NCBI GenBank assembly: GCA_000231825.2
Contig: JH720293.1
Coordinates: 2,542,001 to 2,606,000 of the forward strand
From: Tetrahymena elliotti 4EA
Taxonomy: Eukaryota; Ciliophora; Oligohymenophorea; Hymenostomatida; Tetrahymenidae
Direction of reading: 5' to 3'
DNA length: 64,000 nucleotides
The number at the start of each line of letters is the position of its first letter. Within the stretch, counting starts at the first letter, position 1. The notes beneath the pieces were generated by a model. The model saw nothing but the letters and a program-made list of their open reading frames with translations. It was not told where the DNA came from and searched no databases. A program made the translations under genes and the position numbers. This document shows positions 1 through 12,600 of this stretch, in pieces.

Positions 1-920
1 AGGGATTTTAATTTTCAACAAAGAAAAATTCAGAATTGTTAGTTAAATAGCTGCTCGAAGCAAATTTAAGTTATTAGTTATTATTTGTTTGACATATTTT
101 TTACTATTTTACTGGTGATTTAGAAGTTTCGTGTAATTCTTTCATTTATTTAACTATTGGCTATTATTAAGATTAAACCAAATAGAACTAATCAAGATAT
201 ATTTATTAGTTTTTTAAATCATTTAGTTTGGCTTCTTTTTTTAAATGAGAAAAAATAGTTTAGACCTCTTGTATAGTATCTAAGCGTGATTGGTATTTAG
301 TTTAAAACAAGCTAGAGCGTAGCCTGTATAATTGGTAGAATGTTAATTCATGTCCTCTTAAGTCAACAAAGGAATTAATGTCAACCCCACAATTTTTTAG
401 CTGACTATCATCCCAAATCGAATATTCTTCTTCATCATCGTCATTATCAGCATCAAAAATTACACTATTCTTTTCTATGTTTTAATTTACATCTGGAAAA
501 CTAATTAAGTTAAGATATTTTTTGTTAATGTGCTTTAATTTAATAAAAAAATCATTTTTACTCTATATATCTTAAAGTATCTTAAAATTTTTATTGGCCA
601 TTTTTAGTTTATCTCTTATTACTACTATTTAGACTTTTTAAAGTTCTTTATTAGCTCCTACCTTTCTTGTTAATTTCTAAAAGAGATTAACAAAAATTAT
701 AGTTATCATTTGTTTCCTCCAATTTAGAAGAGCTACACAACATTTTTTCAAAGATATTAGATTCAAACTAAGAACTTAATTAATCCTAATGAGAAAAACC
801 ATTTTGTGAACCAATAGTATTTTTAGTGCTTGTGAAATTCTATTACTCAAATACTTGTTTGGTACTGATGTTTTTATCAGAACTTAAGGAGGAACTTTAA
901 GTTTTCAAATTTTTTATCAT
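1..920 (-). CDS. Paralogue A of a tandem acidic/Gln-rich family (partial; 3' end lies outside the window)
   Basis: I do not recognise the function. The ATG at 920-918 opens exon 1 (562-920). A 61-nt intron (501-561, GTAAAA...TTAG) follows, and exon 2 runs from 500 off the window edge with no TGA. The start was chosen because paralogue C has an ATG at the equivalent site, and the N-terminal residues of A, B and C align there (pattern M-x-K/N-x-[LF]-K-[ST]-Q-[SI]). At least 286 residues are visible. A Ser/Lys/Gln-rich N-terminus is followed by an acidic run (DDDEEE). Next comes the conserved family core: S-I-W-[DG]-D, then G-V-[DN]-x-N-S-F, then L-[ST]-F-Y-Q-L-Y-R-L-R-S. A Gln-rich tail follows. 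About 8.75 kb downstream lies the near-identical paralogue C. Many codons are TAA/TAG (Gln). No signal peptide or membrane segment is seen. I am confident that it is coding, but nothing suggests a role. Confidence 0.75.
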
Positions 921-3529
921 TAAATTGAGATTTCTTGGGGGATTTGAATTTATTAATTTTTTATTTTAAGAATTAATCAATTTTAACTTGTTAACAAGTA
1001 ATCTTTTCTAATAATATTTTTTTGTTATTACAAAGGTATTGCTATGTAAAAGTAACAAATTTTGAATTTACTTTAAAGATTTGATTAGAACTAGTACGAC
1101 CCATAATCTTTGCTCGTTTAAGCAATAAATTAGTCATTTTGAAAGAAGATTTATCATTTCATTCTTATTTTTAGGAGTAACACATAAAAAAAGAATAGCT
1201 TTGTACTTTCTTGTGAAAATTTAGAGTAGTAAAATTAGGAAGCAGACAGAAATAGAAGTGAAAAATAAATAAAAAACTAGTGATTAATTAATAAACACTT
1301 TTAAATTTTAAAAACTCAACAGCCTATAAATGATAAATTATTGAGAGTTTTTATACAAGTGTGTATTACATATGTTATATTTTATTCATAAGACTTTCAG
1401 TTATCAACCTTAAGGATACTCTAATAAAAATTTGAGGTTTACAGAATTATGTTTGAGAATTAGAAAAATAATTATCACATAAGATCTTTTTCAAAGCTAT
1501 TAAGAATATTATTTATTCTTTAATACATATTTAGATAATTTCAAAATGATAATAAAGAACATAAATTAGACTGTAACAAAAGTTCATTCAAATCTAATAT
1601 TCACACTTTATTTTGCACTAATTCAGATTTCTAAAAGCAAGGAGTTTTTAATGGATTTAAGTAGCATGAAAATATTATGTAATCATAATTTACTTGATTT
1701 GATTAATTTTAAATTAAGTACAATGTAATTTTGAAATCAATATTTATCTTTTTAATTCTTATACAATCAGTTTATGAGCTACTACCAGAAAATAAATTTC
1801 AATTTTCCTTAAAAACTACTGTATATCCTAACAATAAAAACTAGGATATCAAAAATACGTATATTTTGTCTAGTTATTCCCAAATAAGGATTAAAATTAA
1901 ATATAATGAAAAATGCTTTATCTTTTTTGATAGTTGAATCAAGGTATGTAAATAATTCTAAAACAATTAGAGATTTTTCTATCAAAAAATTTAGGTTAAA
2001 TAGTGTAAATTAAATTTGTGTTCATATAGAAAAAAGTTTATTTAATTTTCAATAATTTAATTAAAATTCATTTAGAATGTTTTTACACAAATTTATATTT
2101 ATTTGTTCATTAAAATAAAAAAATCAAATAACTTTATTCTAAAAATTTTATTTAAGATTTAAATATGTTTATTTTACATCTTATGCAGTTTTTCTTTTTT
2201 GAAGATATTTGAAAATATGCTGGAGTAAATAAAAAATTAAATAATTGTCAAAAATGTAACAACTATCAATAATACAAACTACTTTTATGGATTTTTTTAT
2301 CATGTATTAACATTTTAATTTTTTTTACCTCTAAAAATATAAATAAAAAAGCTTCTGGTAAGAATTGTCTTCACAGTAAAAGAATAAAAGCAGGCTGTGG
2401 TTATTTTAGTTGTTCATTAAAAAATCAAGCACAATCTAACCCTTGATTTTCTCTATCTATTCTATTAATGAAATTAGTTAATTTTTGATAAGCAATTACT
2501 AATCAATCTAAATTATTTCTAAAACAAAACAAAAACTCCTGATAATAGCAGAAAATAAAATGTTTTGTTAATATGCAAATTAAAAATACTAGTAAATATT
2601 TAAACAATATGATCCATTTTAATGATAAATCTTTTTAAGATAAATGCGCCAGCCATTATAGCTTTCTTACAGTTTAGATAGATGTTAAAGCTCTGTTCAA
2701 GTTATAGAAGCAAATTAATTTTAAATAATAAAACTCAAAGCATTTTTTATTGTATTTTTGATAAATTATCAGAATTTAAAGAGTTTTTGTGAGCAGTTTA
2801 CAGTTCATTTAATTTGTAAGATATTAAATCTTCAATAAATCTTCAATTTTTATATTGACCTTTTTATTTATTTTGAGATAAATTATTGTGATAATATATT
2901 ATTTCTTATTAGCATTCAAAGCTTGTAAAATTAAAAATTTTCTAATTTTAATCACCTTTATCATTTCAATTTAATTCTCATAAAAATGCTATCACTATTT
3001 TTTTTAATTGATTATAATAAAATTACTACCACTGCTTTGTCTTATTTTTTTTTAATTTCTATGAAATGAAATTAAATTGATTATGTTTGATAAATTATTT
3101 GGTTTTCGTTTACCCAACAATAGTTGAGCTTGCTTATTTTAAAAAAACCCCAAATATTTTCTTGAGATTAAAATCACTCCTTATTGTATTTTTACTAAAG
3201 ATTAAAACAATATTCAAAGAAGAGTTTTCAAATACATTATTATAAATTTTAAAGGTTTTGAAAATTCAACTGATATTTTACTTAATCTGTAAGTTAATTT
3301 AGTTTTTAGCCATTTTTAAGTAAAGTAATTCAGGAATTTTAAAAATTAATCATTCTTTATAATTTATGAATAAGGTAATAATATAACAAAGCATAAATTT
3401 CTTTTCCTTTAATTTTTATCTTTTTCCTCACTTTTAAAATTATCTTATTATCTAGTGATAGAAAATTAAACTTCTTGTCAATCAATTTTTAATAAATATT
3501 AAAATATTTTCTGTTTTTATTTCTAATGA
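921..3529. other. A+T-rich spacer, no gene seen
   Basis: About 2.6 kb of very A+T-rich DNA lies upstream of paralogue A. Both strands show only short open frames of the kind expected when TGA is the sole stop. Parts are recognisably conserved with 9678-13300, but that reflects duplication. No promoter, RNA gene or transposon signature is recognisable. Confidence 0.5.
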
Positions 3530-4000
3530 TCAAATAATGTTGTAAGTTCATGTGCTAGGTTCCTCAGCAGATGAGCTTGCTCCCTTAGATTTAAAGTATA
3601 TAACTACAGAAGTAATCTTAAGGAGAGTTAACTTAAATTTTTCATTGACTAAATATGGGAAATCAGTCCAGAATGAGTGATTAGGGAGATATTCAATACC
3701 AGTTAAACCATTTTTTTTTTATTAATGTATGATCCACCAGCAAAATAAATAGTAGCAAACAAGATGATTAAAAATAGTATTTTAAAATTAGTATATCCTC
3801 CTCTAGCAGCTCTGATACAACAAAAGACATGTTGCATGATAAAATTTAGATGGAAAGAATTAGAAGAGTCTACTATCCAATTAGAACTTGAATCTTCAGA
3901 ACAAAAAAAAATTAAAAAGTTTGATGTTCTTATATCTATGGTAGGATTAGCAGTTGTCTTGATATTATCTTATTTGTTATAGCTAATAGCAGATGTAAAG
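3530..4000 (-). pseudogene. Decayed copy of the last exon of the MRH/M6P-receptor-like gene
   Basis: The reverse strand matches exon 3 of the intact gene at 13308-13789. It retains the codons for the transmembrane helix and the juxtamembrane motif F-W-T-D-F-P-Y-L. A one-base deletion in the A-run at 3711-3720 (10 bases where the intact copy has 11) throws the downstream frame out. Several luminal cysteines of the exon are replaced, for example by Phe and Arg codons. Exons 1 and 2 are absent: homology fades just above 4000, where the intact gene has its second intron. The piece is therefore a truncated, frameshifted relic left by the duplication. The open frame on the plus strand over 3764-3982 is its antisense shadow. 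Confidence 0.85.
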
Positions 4001-4411
4001 AAAAAATGAAGCTAAGTTCAACTTTGCAAAAAATTTTTGCTTGTTAAAATAAAGAAGAAAATATTAACACTGGGTCAACCAGACAAATATCAAAAAGTAA
4101 TTTCTCTATAATTTTTCAAACAAAAATAGGTCTATTATTTTTTCTCAAAGTGGAATGCTGCACCAGAGTTGCAGAGTTGGCATTTACCCATATAAAAAGA
4201 AGACTGCAAAAATTTATTAATTTTTAAATAATTTGATAACAAAGAAAATTTGATGAATATGCTAATTGGTGGTTTTTAATTAGTAAAGATAACTCTTGTA
4301 TAAAGAAAAATAAACAAATAATTATTTGCAATTTTTTATATAATTAAGGGTAGTAGGGAAAGTTTTTAAGGTTAGGAATTATTTATTTACAATTAATTTT
4401 TTAATATTTTT
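4001..4411. other. Short A+T-rich spacer
   Basis: This stretch lies between the MRH relic and the stop of paralogue B. No open frame of note and no recognisable element is present. Confidence 0.5.
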
Positions 4412-5986
4412 TCATTTAGCTTGCTATAAATATATTTTATTTAATGAGAAACCTTCTTCAGATTATAACTTTTTGTTTTATTTTAAGTTCGTGTTGCCTT
4501 TTTGATTTTGCATAGATATTAAATTAAATCTTGGGCTGTGACTTTAATCAGTCAAATTTTTCTTAGAGTTAGGGAGATTGCCTTTAGAAACTTATTTTTC
4601 ATCTTGACTTTTTTTTCTATTAATAACTCCTTCAAGATAGGATAGTACAGATTCAGTAGTTTGTGTAATAGTTATCAAGCTGTTTGGTTATTCGTTTGAT
4701 TTCATTATTGAAGCCTATTAAATTTTTTTTTACTTAAAATATGTCTCAGAATTGCTTTCAGATAAATTTAGTTGATTCTGAGCTTGAGTTTATTGTGTAC
4801 TAATAGAGGGGTTTGAATCATTTTAACATTTATTTTTTTCAAAAAGCCTAATTTATTTAATAGGGATTAATTTTCCTTAAATTAACTTTTTAGCAGTCTC
4901 TTAATCTATGCTTATTTTTTATCTTCTTTAAGATTTATATTATTGATTAAGAATTTGAGGTTAGGATTAGCCAATATTAACTTCAGATGACTTTAAGCTA
5001 TTAATTGGTAAAATTTCTTAATTTTTTTAGTTTTATTTTTTCTTTAAATCTGAATTATTTAAATTTTTGAGATGTGTTAAACTATCATTCATTTTTGCTT
5101 AATTTTGAAAAAAAGAAGTTTCTTTTTATTCATAGTTGGATACAACTCTTTGATTTCTCTCAGTTAAGCATTTCTACTTTGGTGTAAGTGGGTTTGAGTA
5201 ATTTTCAATCTTTTTCATTTATTTTATTCTAGGGAAATCCCTTGTTTAAATCTAGAAGAAATTATCTAAATAAACTTATTATTTTTTTAAGTCTTTAATG
5301 GGGATTTCTTGGTTAAAATGAGAAGAAATAATTTAAACTTCTTTTATGGTATCTAAACGAGAAATATATGTTGATTAATATAAAGCAGAACGTAATCTAT
5401 AAAGTTAGTAGAATGTCAATTCTTCTTCTCCTCTGCTATCTATGAATGAATTGGTATTAACTCCAAAACTTCTGAGATCTTTATCTCCCCAAATAGAAAA
5501 TTCTTCTTCATCATCTTCATCATCATTTTCTTAGTCATCATTCATATCTTGAATAGCCATTAATTAAAAGTTTTTTTACTGTTAAATTAATTTGCTTGCA
5601 TTCTGTTCATTTAACTAGCTAAGAGCTTAATGAAATGAAGTTGAAATATCCTTTTTAGTGGGTTGTCTATGATTTGAGTGACTAAGTACTTGCTAGCTGA
5701 TTAAATCTTAAAGAGAGCTGTCTTAAAGTGATTAGCAAGTTTTTGAAAAATGATAGGATGCTACATTTTTCAAAGAGTTGATTTACATACTTTCAATACT
5801 ATTAGAATTGAGTGAAAATGTTGATATGTATTAATATGTTAGTGAAGAATCTTTAGGTAGACTATCTACAGAATCCATAGTAATAAGACTTGTTTCTAAA
5901 CATTCATTTGTTTACTTGCCAGATTCCCTTAAAGCTGGATATTTAGATGAATGAGTACTTTAACTCTTGAAAATTTTGTTCATCAT
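4412..5986 (-). CDS. Paralogue B of the tandem acidic/Gln-rich family (complete, intronless)
   Basis: The function is unknown. It is a single open frame of 525 codons (524 residues) from ATG at 5986-5984 to TGA at 4414-4412. Upstream in frame, a TGA near 6075 bounds the ORF, and the chosen ATG aligns with the starts of A and C. Domain order: Ser/Thr-rich N-terminus; acidic run of Asp/Glu around residues 146-156; the family core (S-I-W-G-D, then G-V-N-T-N-S-F, then L-T-F-Y-Q-L-Y-R-L-R-S) in the next 55 residues; then a long Gln/Asn/Ser/Lys-rich tail without hydrophobic segments. It is the most diverged of the three copies and about 95 residues longer than C. It lacks the 61-nt intron that A and C have just before the acidic run: here the bases are read straight through in frame. 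A nuclear or cytosolic disordered protein is a guess from composition only. Confidence 0.8.
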
Positions 5987-8329
5987 AATTTTTTTTGTTG
6001 TTTGTTTGTTTATTTATTTGTTCTTTAATTTAAAAATTAATTACTTTTTATCACTTATGCTTCCTTTTTAATATCATAACATGCTATTCCCTTTTCGTTA
6101 AATTGTTACTTATGTTAAAAAAACAATATATCTGGCTTCTATCAGAATTTATTTCTTTCTTAAAAACTGTCCATTTTAAAAAGGGATTACTATATTAATA
6201 GTAAAGCGATATAAAAATGTTAAGATAACTATATTTTAAGATTATATTGAAATTCATAAACAAAATACAAATCAGCAATAAAGGTACTCAAAAATTGGAA
6301 ACATTAAATTAGTTAAGATATAGTTTTTGAATCCTAAAGCTTCATTTGATTATTTCTTAAAAAATTAAATTTTTAAGCTTTACTTCTAAAAATTAAAAAA
6401 TCTTTAATGATTGACTATAAATTGTGACAAAACAGTAAGTTGTAAAAAATTAATAAAATAACAGTGGCTAGTGGCTGGCTAAGAAAACAAATAATAATTT
6501 GTGATTAATTAAAGATAAAAATTTTTTAATTTTGTAAACACTTGAAAATCTATGATCAAATAGAAGTAATCAAAAAAAAGGAAATTAATTATAGGGCATA
6601 TTTTAAATAAAATTTGTATTTTATTTTTTTTATTGACTAGAATAAATTGAAGCTTTTAAAGATTCAATACTTTTTTTAAGTTAAATGATAAAAATATAAT
6701 CATGAACTATTTATTTTGATTTTTAGGGTAAATATTTTCTGTTTTTTCAGCTAAGAAAAAATAGTTAAAATAGAAAAATCCATTTTTCTTTGACTTTAAT
6801 ATATTAAATTAAAATTCTTAAAATTAAGATCATTAAACTATTACTACTGTTATGTATTTGAATATAAAAACCAAAAAATATATTAATCAAAAGTTTGCAT
6901 TTAGCTTTTCTTTTTAAGGCAAAAACTGTGCTAATAACTTTTACTATGTATTGTATTACATTTCTTTTGTTATTTAGTTTAAACTTCTTCATACTGAAAT
7001 TGATCTAATCTTTAGAAATTTAAAACCTTTTTTTTAAATAAAATACTCTCAAGTAAGTCATATCAATTTGAGGCTACATGCTTCAAAATGTATTCAAACT
7101 CCTCAATATAAACTTTTTTTATTCTAATAAATGCTTTGTTAGAGAACATAATTAAACCTACTAAAAAATGGATATTCATTATCTCCTAAGAAGCTTTAAA
7201 CTCAAAAAAAATGCTAAAGTCACAAAAAAAAATATCCAACTAAAATATTTATTTGTGGTTTGGTATTAAAAACTTTAAAAATCATTTGAAAAATGAAATC
7301 TAAATGTTTATTAAACACAAGACTATTGATTATTTTATTTTCATTTTACAAGATTTGCTGACTTAGTATTTCAACCACCTCGCTTCACAGAAAAAGCTAA
7401 AATTAAAAATTTACACATAAAAAAATTATAAATTTTTAAAATTAAGATAAAAAAAATTATAAATTAGAATTGACTCAACCTGAAATAATATTACTTTATT
7501 AAGAAAACTTTTAAAATTAGTTATTTGAATCCTAATTATTATTTAAAATAAATTACTTTATTAATTAAAAATTTTAATATCTATTTTATTTTAATTAGAG
7601 CATTAAGCTCTTTAATCAAATGAATAAATTTCTTTTTTAAAGAATAAATCATTACATTTACGAAAAGAATAATTACCTCTCTAGTTTGCTTTTAATTAAT
7701 TATAACATTTAATTAATCCTTAATCCTTCAGTCATGAGTCCTATATTATAGATAATTTCAATCAGTAAAGAAAATTTATTGATTTCTATTTTCAATAAAA
7801 TTAGCATTTAATTAATTAAAATAATTTGATAAAGTTTTGTGAAAAAATTATTAATTGAATCAGAAAAATTCTGTGAAACCTCCTAAATTAATTAATTTGA
7901 AAATTAATTGTTTCTCTGGAAATTTAAGGTCAGTAAATCTCAAAATAATTATCAAAGTTAAAAGCTTTGAGTTATATTTTGATTATTTTGTAATCTTGTT
8001 TAAAATAACAACCACGAAGAAACTTAAAATTATTTTTAAGAAATATTATTTCAAATTTGATTAAAAACTATGAAGATAAAATAATTAAATGAATTAAAAT
8101 AGACTTATTAATTTATTAAAGGTCAAAAAAATTATACAATTCTAAAAAAATATAGAAAAATTTAACGATTAACTTCTTTTCACAAAATAATCAGGAAGAA
8201 ATATAAAGTAAATAGAAGCAACTATTTTTGTTAATGTATTGAAAATATATATAGATAAGTTATGAGTTTTTATCATTTATTAATTTTTATTTTTGAATAT
8301 AATTTTTTGATTTTCTAATTTAATTTTAA
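5987..8329. other. A+T-rich spacer, no gene seen
   Basis: This is a 2.3-kb spacer between paralogues C and B. Short hydrophobic or basic open frames (for example 6804-6992 on the minus strand and 7855-8064 on the plus strand) have no conserved counterpart and no exon-like codon pattern, so I treat them as chance. A TTTG/TTTA microsatellite-like stretch lies at about 5997-6025. Confidence 0.5.
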
Positions 8330-9677
8330 TCATTTTGCAAGAGGCAAGTTTTACAATTATTAAGAGTTTATGTCTTTTGAAACATCTTCATTCTTCTTAT
8401 TGAAAATAACTTTTTTGAGGTAGGAAAATATTGTTTAAGTTGTTTGTTAGAGACTTAATTATTTTGGTTATTATTATGATGAAATTTTTTGATTGTTAAC
8501 TAAGTTCTAACTTGAGATTGAAGTCTAATTTTCTGACAAATTATTTTGACTCTTTGGGATGGTTTATTGGTCTATTTTTATTTTGGGATACAGGTTTTAT
8601 TCGCCTTAATACTAGATACTCTCAGTAAATGAAATGAATTTATCAGAAATTGTTGTATCAGATATTATCTTTTATACTAATTTTTAGTCTATACTCACTT
8701 TGAATCTTCTTTAGGATCTTTAGCTTTTGTTAGCGCTTAAAGATTGGGAAAAATCACTTTAAAATTTATAGGGATTTTAATTTTCAACTAAGAAGAATTC
8801 AGAGTTGTTGGCTAAATAGCTGCTAGAAGCAAATTTAAGTTATTAATTATTCTCTGTTTGACATATTTTTTACTATTTTAATGGTGATTTAGAAGTATTT
8901 AATTCTTTCATTTATTTAACTATTGGCTACTATTTAGATTAAAACAAATAAAACTAATCAAGATACATTTATTAGTTTTTTAAATCATTTAGTTTGACTT
9001 CTTTTTTTAAATGAGTAAAAATAGTTTACACCTCTTTTATTGTATCTAAGCGTGATTGGTATTTAGTTTAAAACAAGCTAGAGCGTAGTCTGTATAATTG
9101 ATAGAATGATAATTCATGTCCTCTTATATCAACAAAGGAGTTAATGTCAACCCCACAATTTTTTAGCTGACTATCATCCCATATAGAATATTCTTCTTCA
9201 TCATCATCAACAAATTCACTATTCTTTTCTTTGTTTTAATTGACATCTGGAAAACTAATAAATATAAGAAATATTTTGTTAATGTGCTTTAATTTAATAA
9301 AAAAATAATTTTTACTATATATATCTTAAAGTATCTTAAAAATTTTTTTTATGTTCGTTTTTAGTTTATCTCTTATTTTTATTTGGACTTTTAAAAGTTA
9401 TTTATGAGTTTAGGTCTTTCTTGTTGATATCTATTAGAGATTAGCAAAAATTTTAATTATCATTTGTTTCCTCAAATTTAGAAGAGCTGCACAACATTTT
9501 TTCAAAGATATTAGATTCAAACTAAAAACTTAACTAGTCTTTATGAGAAAAACCATCTTGTGAGCCAATAGTATCTTTAGTTTTTGAGCTGAAATTCTAA
9601 TACTCAGTTATTTGCTTGGTGCTAATGTTCTTATCAGAATTTTATAAGGAAATTTAACTTTTCAAATTGTTTAACAT
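8330..9677 (-). CDS. Paralogue C of the tandem acidic/Gln-rich family (complete, one intron)
   Basis: Not recognised beyond its family. Exon 1 is 9316-9677 and exon 2 is 8330-9254. The 61-nt GT-AG intron (9255-9315) sits at the same site as in paralogue A. Spliced length is 1287 nt, giving 428 residues and ending TGA at 8332-8330. The N-terminus is Ser/Lys-rich. An acidic DDDEEE run follows the intron, then the conserved core with S-I-W-D-D and L-S-F-Y-Q-L-Y-R-L-R-S, then a Gln/Ser/Lys-rich tail. It is clearly the recent duplicate of A: amino-acid changes are few in the core and the spacer also aligns. It is shorter than B (524 aa), mainly in the tail. Retention of an open frame over 1.3 kb in all three copies argues that the family is under selection. 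Confidence 0.82.
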
Positions 9678-12600
9678 AAAATTGAGTTTTTTTTAGGGGG
9701 TTTTGATTATTAATTAATTTTTTATTTTAAGAATTAATCAATTTTAACTTGTTGACAAACAATCTTTTCTAATCATATTTTTTCTGCTATTAAAGAGGTA
9801 TTTTTTGAAAAAATAAACAAATTTTTGAATTGATTTTCAAAAGTTTGATTAGAACGAGTAAGACCCATAATCTTTGCTCATTTAAGCAATAAATTAGTCA
9901 TTTTGAATAAGATTTATCATTTAATTTTTATAGCGGTAACATATAAAAAAGAATAGTTTTGTGTTTTTTTGTGAACATTTAGAATAGAGAAAATTTAGGA
10001 AACAGACAGTATCAAAAGTTAAAAGTAAATAGAAAAATAGTGGTAATTAAAAAATAAAAACTTTTCAAATTTAAAAATTCAACAGCCAATAAGTTATTAA
10101 TTATTGAGAGTTTGTATAGAAGTGTTGTGTTACATAAATTGATGGTAACTCTTTTTCTGAATGGGTTTTTGATTTAAAATAAATTCTGGAATGAAAGGGT
10201 TAAATTGAACTAATTTTTTTCATAGTCACTTTTACAACATTTTATTGTTAAGTCTTTAAGTAATCAAATCTAACGATATTCTCATAAAAACTTGAGATTT
10301 ATTGGTTTATAGAATTCTTGATAGTTAGAAAAGTAATTGGCTATTACATACGATCTTATTTAAAGCCATTACGAATATTATTTATTCCTTAATAATTCGA
10401 TATTTTTTTTTAATGGTATAAAATACAGAAATTAATCTTAAAAAAATCCATTCAAATCTAATATTCATAGCTTATTTTATACTGATTTAGATTTCTAAAA
10501 ACAAGGAATTTTGAATGGATTTGAAGAGCATGAAATTATATAAATCAAAATTTACTTGATTAGATTAATTTTAAATAAAGCATAATGTATTTTTGAAATT
10601 AAAGTATATTTTTTAAATTCTTAAATGATTAATATGAACTTACTTACAGAATATAAATTTCAATTTTTCTTATATTCAACTGTAAATCCTAATAATAAAA
10701 ACTCTGTTATCAAAATTAATAATGAAGAATAAGTTAAACATAAATAATGTTGCAAAGCACAATTTAAAATACATCACAGTTAAAAACTTTCAAGAAAAAC
10801 TAATAAAAATAATATTCGAGAACTTAATAAGATATTATTATGTAAATGATTCAATAATAATTATGAGAATTTTCTATCTAAAAATTTAGGTTTTTGATAA
10901 GTCTAAATTCAATTCTCTAAATAAAAGTTTTTTGAAAAAAGCAAGAGCTAAGTCTAAATTTAATTTTTGCATATTTTACCATGATAAATTTTACAAGAAT
11001 TATTTTTGATGTTTTACCATTACTTCTTTATTCTTTATTATTCATTAATTTATTTATTTGATCTAGCATCTGTAACATAATTTAAAAAATATCAAAAAAC
11101 TAATTTTGTTCTAAAAATTTTATTAAATGATTTAATATGCTAATTATTAAGCTCATGATAAAGTTTTTCTAAGCCTTTTTTGAAGATATTTAAAAAAAAT
11201 TTTAAATAATCTCATGGTTATTTTTCTATATTTTTTAAAAAATTTTCTGGATTATATAAAAAACATAAATTACTTATTGTCAACAATTTTGTGAATTTTA
11301 TGACAAGTATTAACATTTTAATTTCTTTTTAACTCCAAAAATATAAATGAAAAGTTTATGGTCAATATTATCTAGACTGCAAAAGCATAAAGGTAGGCTG
11401 TTCTTATTTTTAAAAGTTAATTAAAAAATACAAAGTAACTCTTAATTATGTCTATTTATACTACTGACGAATTAATTAATTTTTGATAAGCAATTATTCT
11501 TAAATCTAAATTTACTTCAGAAAAGTAAAAAGACAAAAATTTATGATAAAAGCAGAAAATTAAATTATTTGTAATATGTAAATATAAAAAAGTACTAGAA
11601 AATATTTAAATAAACATTGATCCATTTAATAATGTGATTTATTTTTGTTAAGAAAAATGTATTTATAATGCTTTCTCTACAGTTTAGATAATATTAAAGT
11701 TCTATACAAGTTGTAGAACCAAATTAATTTTAAATAATAAAACTCAATATACTTTTTTATTGTGTTATTGATAAAGAAGAGTTTAATAATACATAATTAT
11801 AGATTTAGGAATTTAAAATACCATTTAAAATTCAATTTCGAAGCTGGTATTGTACTTATTTTGTAAGTTGTTATTTGATTATTTTTCAGAAAATTTTTAC
11901 AAAAATGATATATAATTTAGGAATTTTTTAAAAAAAGTTTCTTCTCTATCACATAAAATACTAATTAGATAACTTTTTTTTAAATGTATTACTAAGACAT
12001 AATTATTAGTATTTAAGAGTACAAATTTTAAGCACCATCAGACACTATAGCCCTCAATAAAATTATAAGATCAATATGAATAAATTATAGGACTTTCAGA
12101 CTTAAGTTATTATATGGTATAAGAGCCTTCATAATAAACAATGATAAATGGCAATTATATTATAATTATAACCTCATTACCTATTCAGTAGAATTATTTT
12201 ACAAATACATAGCAAAAAATTCAGGAACTTTAAAAAACAGTCAATTCTTTATAATTTCTTGAATGAGGTAATGTAAGTATGAATAGCTTTCTTTTCCATG
12301 AATTTTATCTTTTTCCACACTTTTAAAATGATCTTCTTATAAAATGATAGAAAATTAAACTTATTTTAATAAATTTTGTAAAAAAAATATTTAAGAAATT
12401 AGGTAATCGAAGTTTGAGTAACCAATAAATCATTTTTTTATCCTACCACTCAGTTTAAATAAATATTAAAATATTTTTTGGAATTATATTTAAAACTGAT
12501 TAAATTTAGAGAAAAAATGCATTCATTTACTTACATATTTTGCCTAGGGAAATTCTCATTCTTATTCTGTATTTTTAAAAATAGTAATTGAAAAAAAAAT

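Larger units (their letters stand above)
1..4000. repeat. Copy 1 of a segmental direct duplication
   Basis: This block is collinear with 8769-13760. It contains paralogue A, about 2.6 kb of spacer and the decayed MRH exon. The match is visible by eye from the first base (position 1 aligns with about 8769) through the gene and well into the spacer. It resumes around 3330-3500 against 12220-12480, and again over the MRH exon. Divergence is moderate: many substitutions and small indels in the spacer, with the reading frame kept in the gene. Confidence 0.8.

Noticed and set aside
3764..3982. Open frame on the plus strand with a hydrophobic end
   Set aside because: It is the antisense of the decayed MRH exon, whose sense strand aligns codon by codon with the intact gene at 13308-13789.
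4412..5560. A shorter start (ATG at 5560) for paralogue B
   Set aside because: The frame continues upstream without a stop to ATG 5986, and this upstream part aligns with exon 1 of paralogues A and C.
6804..8064. Two short frames in the spacer between paralogues C and B
   Set aside because: They have no conserved counterpart, no plausible splice partners and a composition equal to the surrounding spacer.
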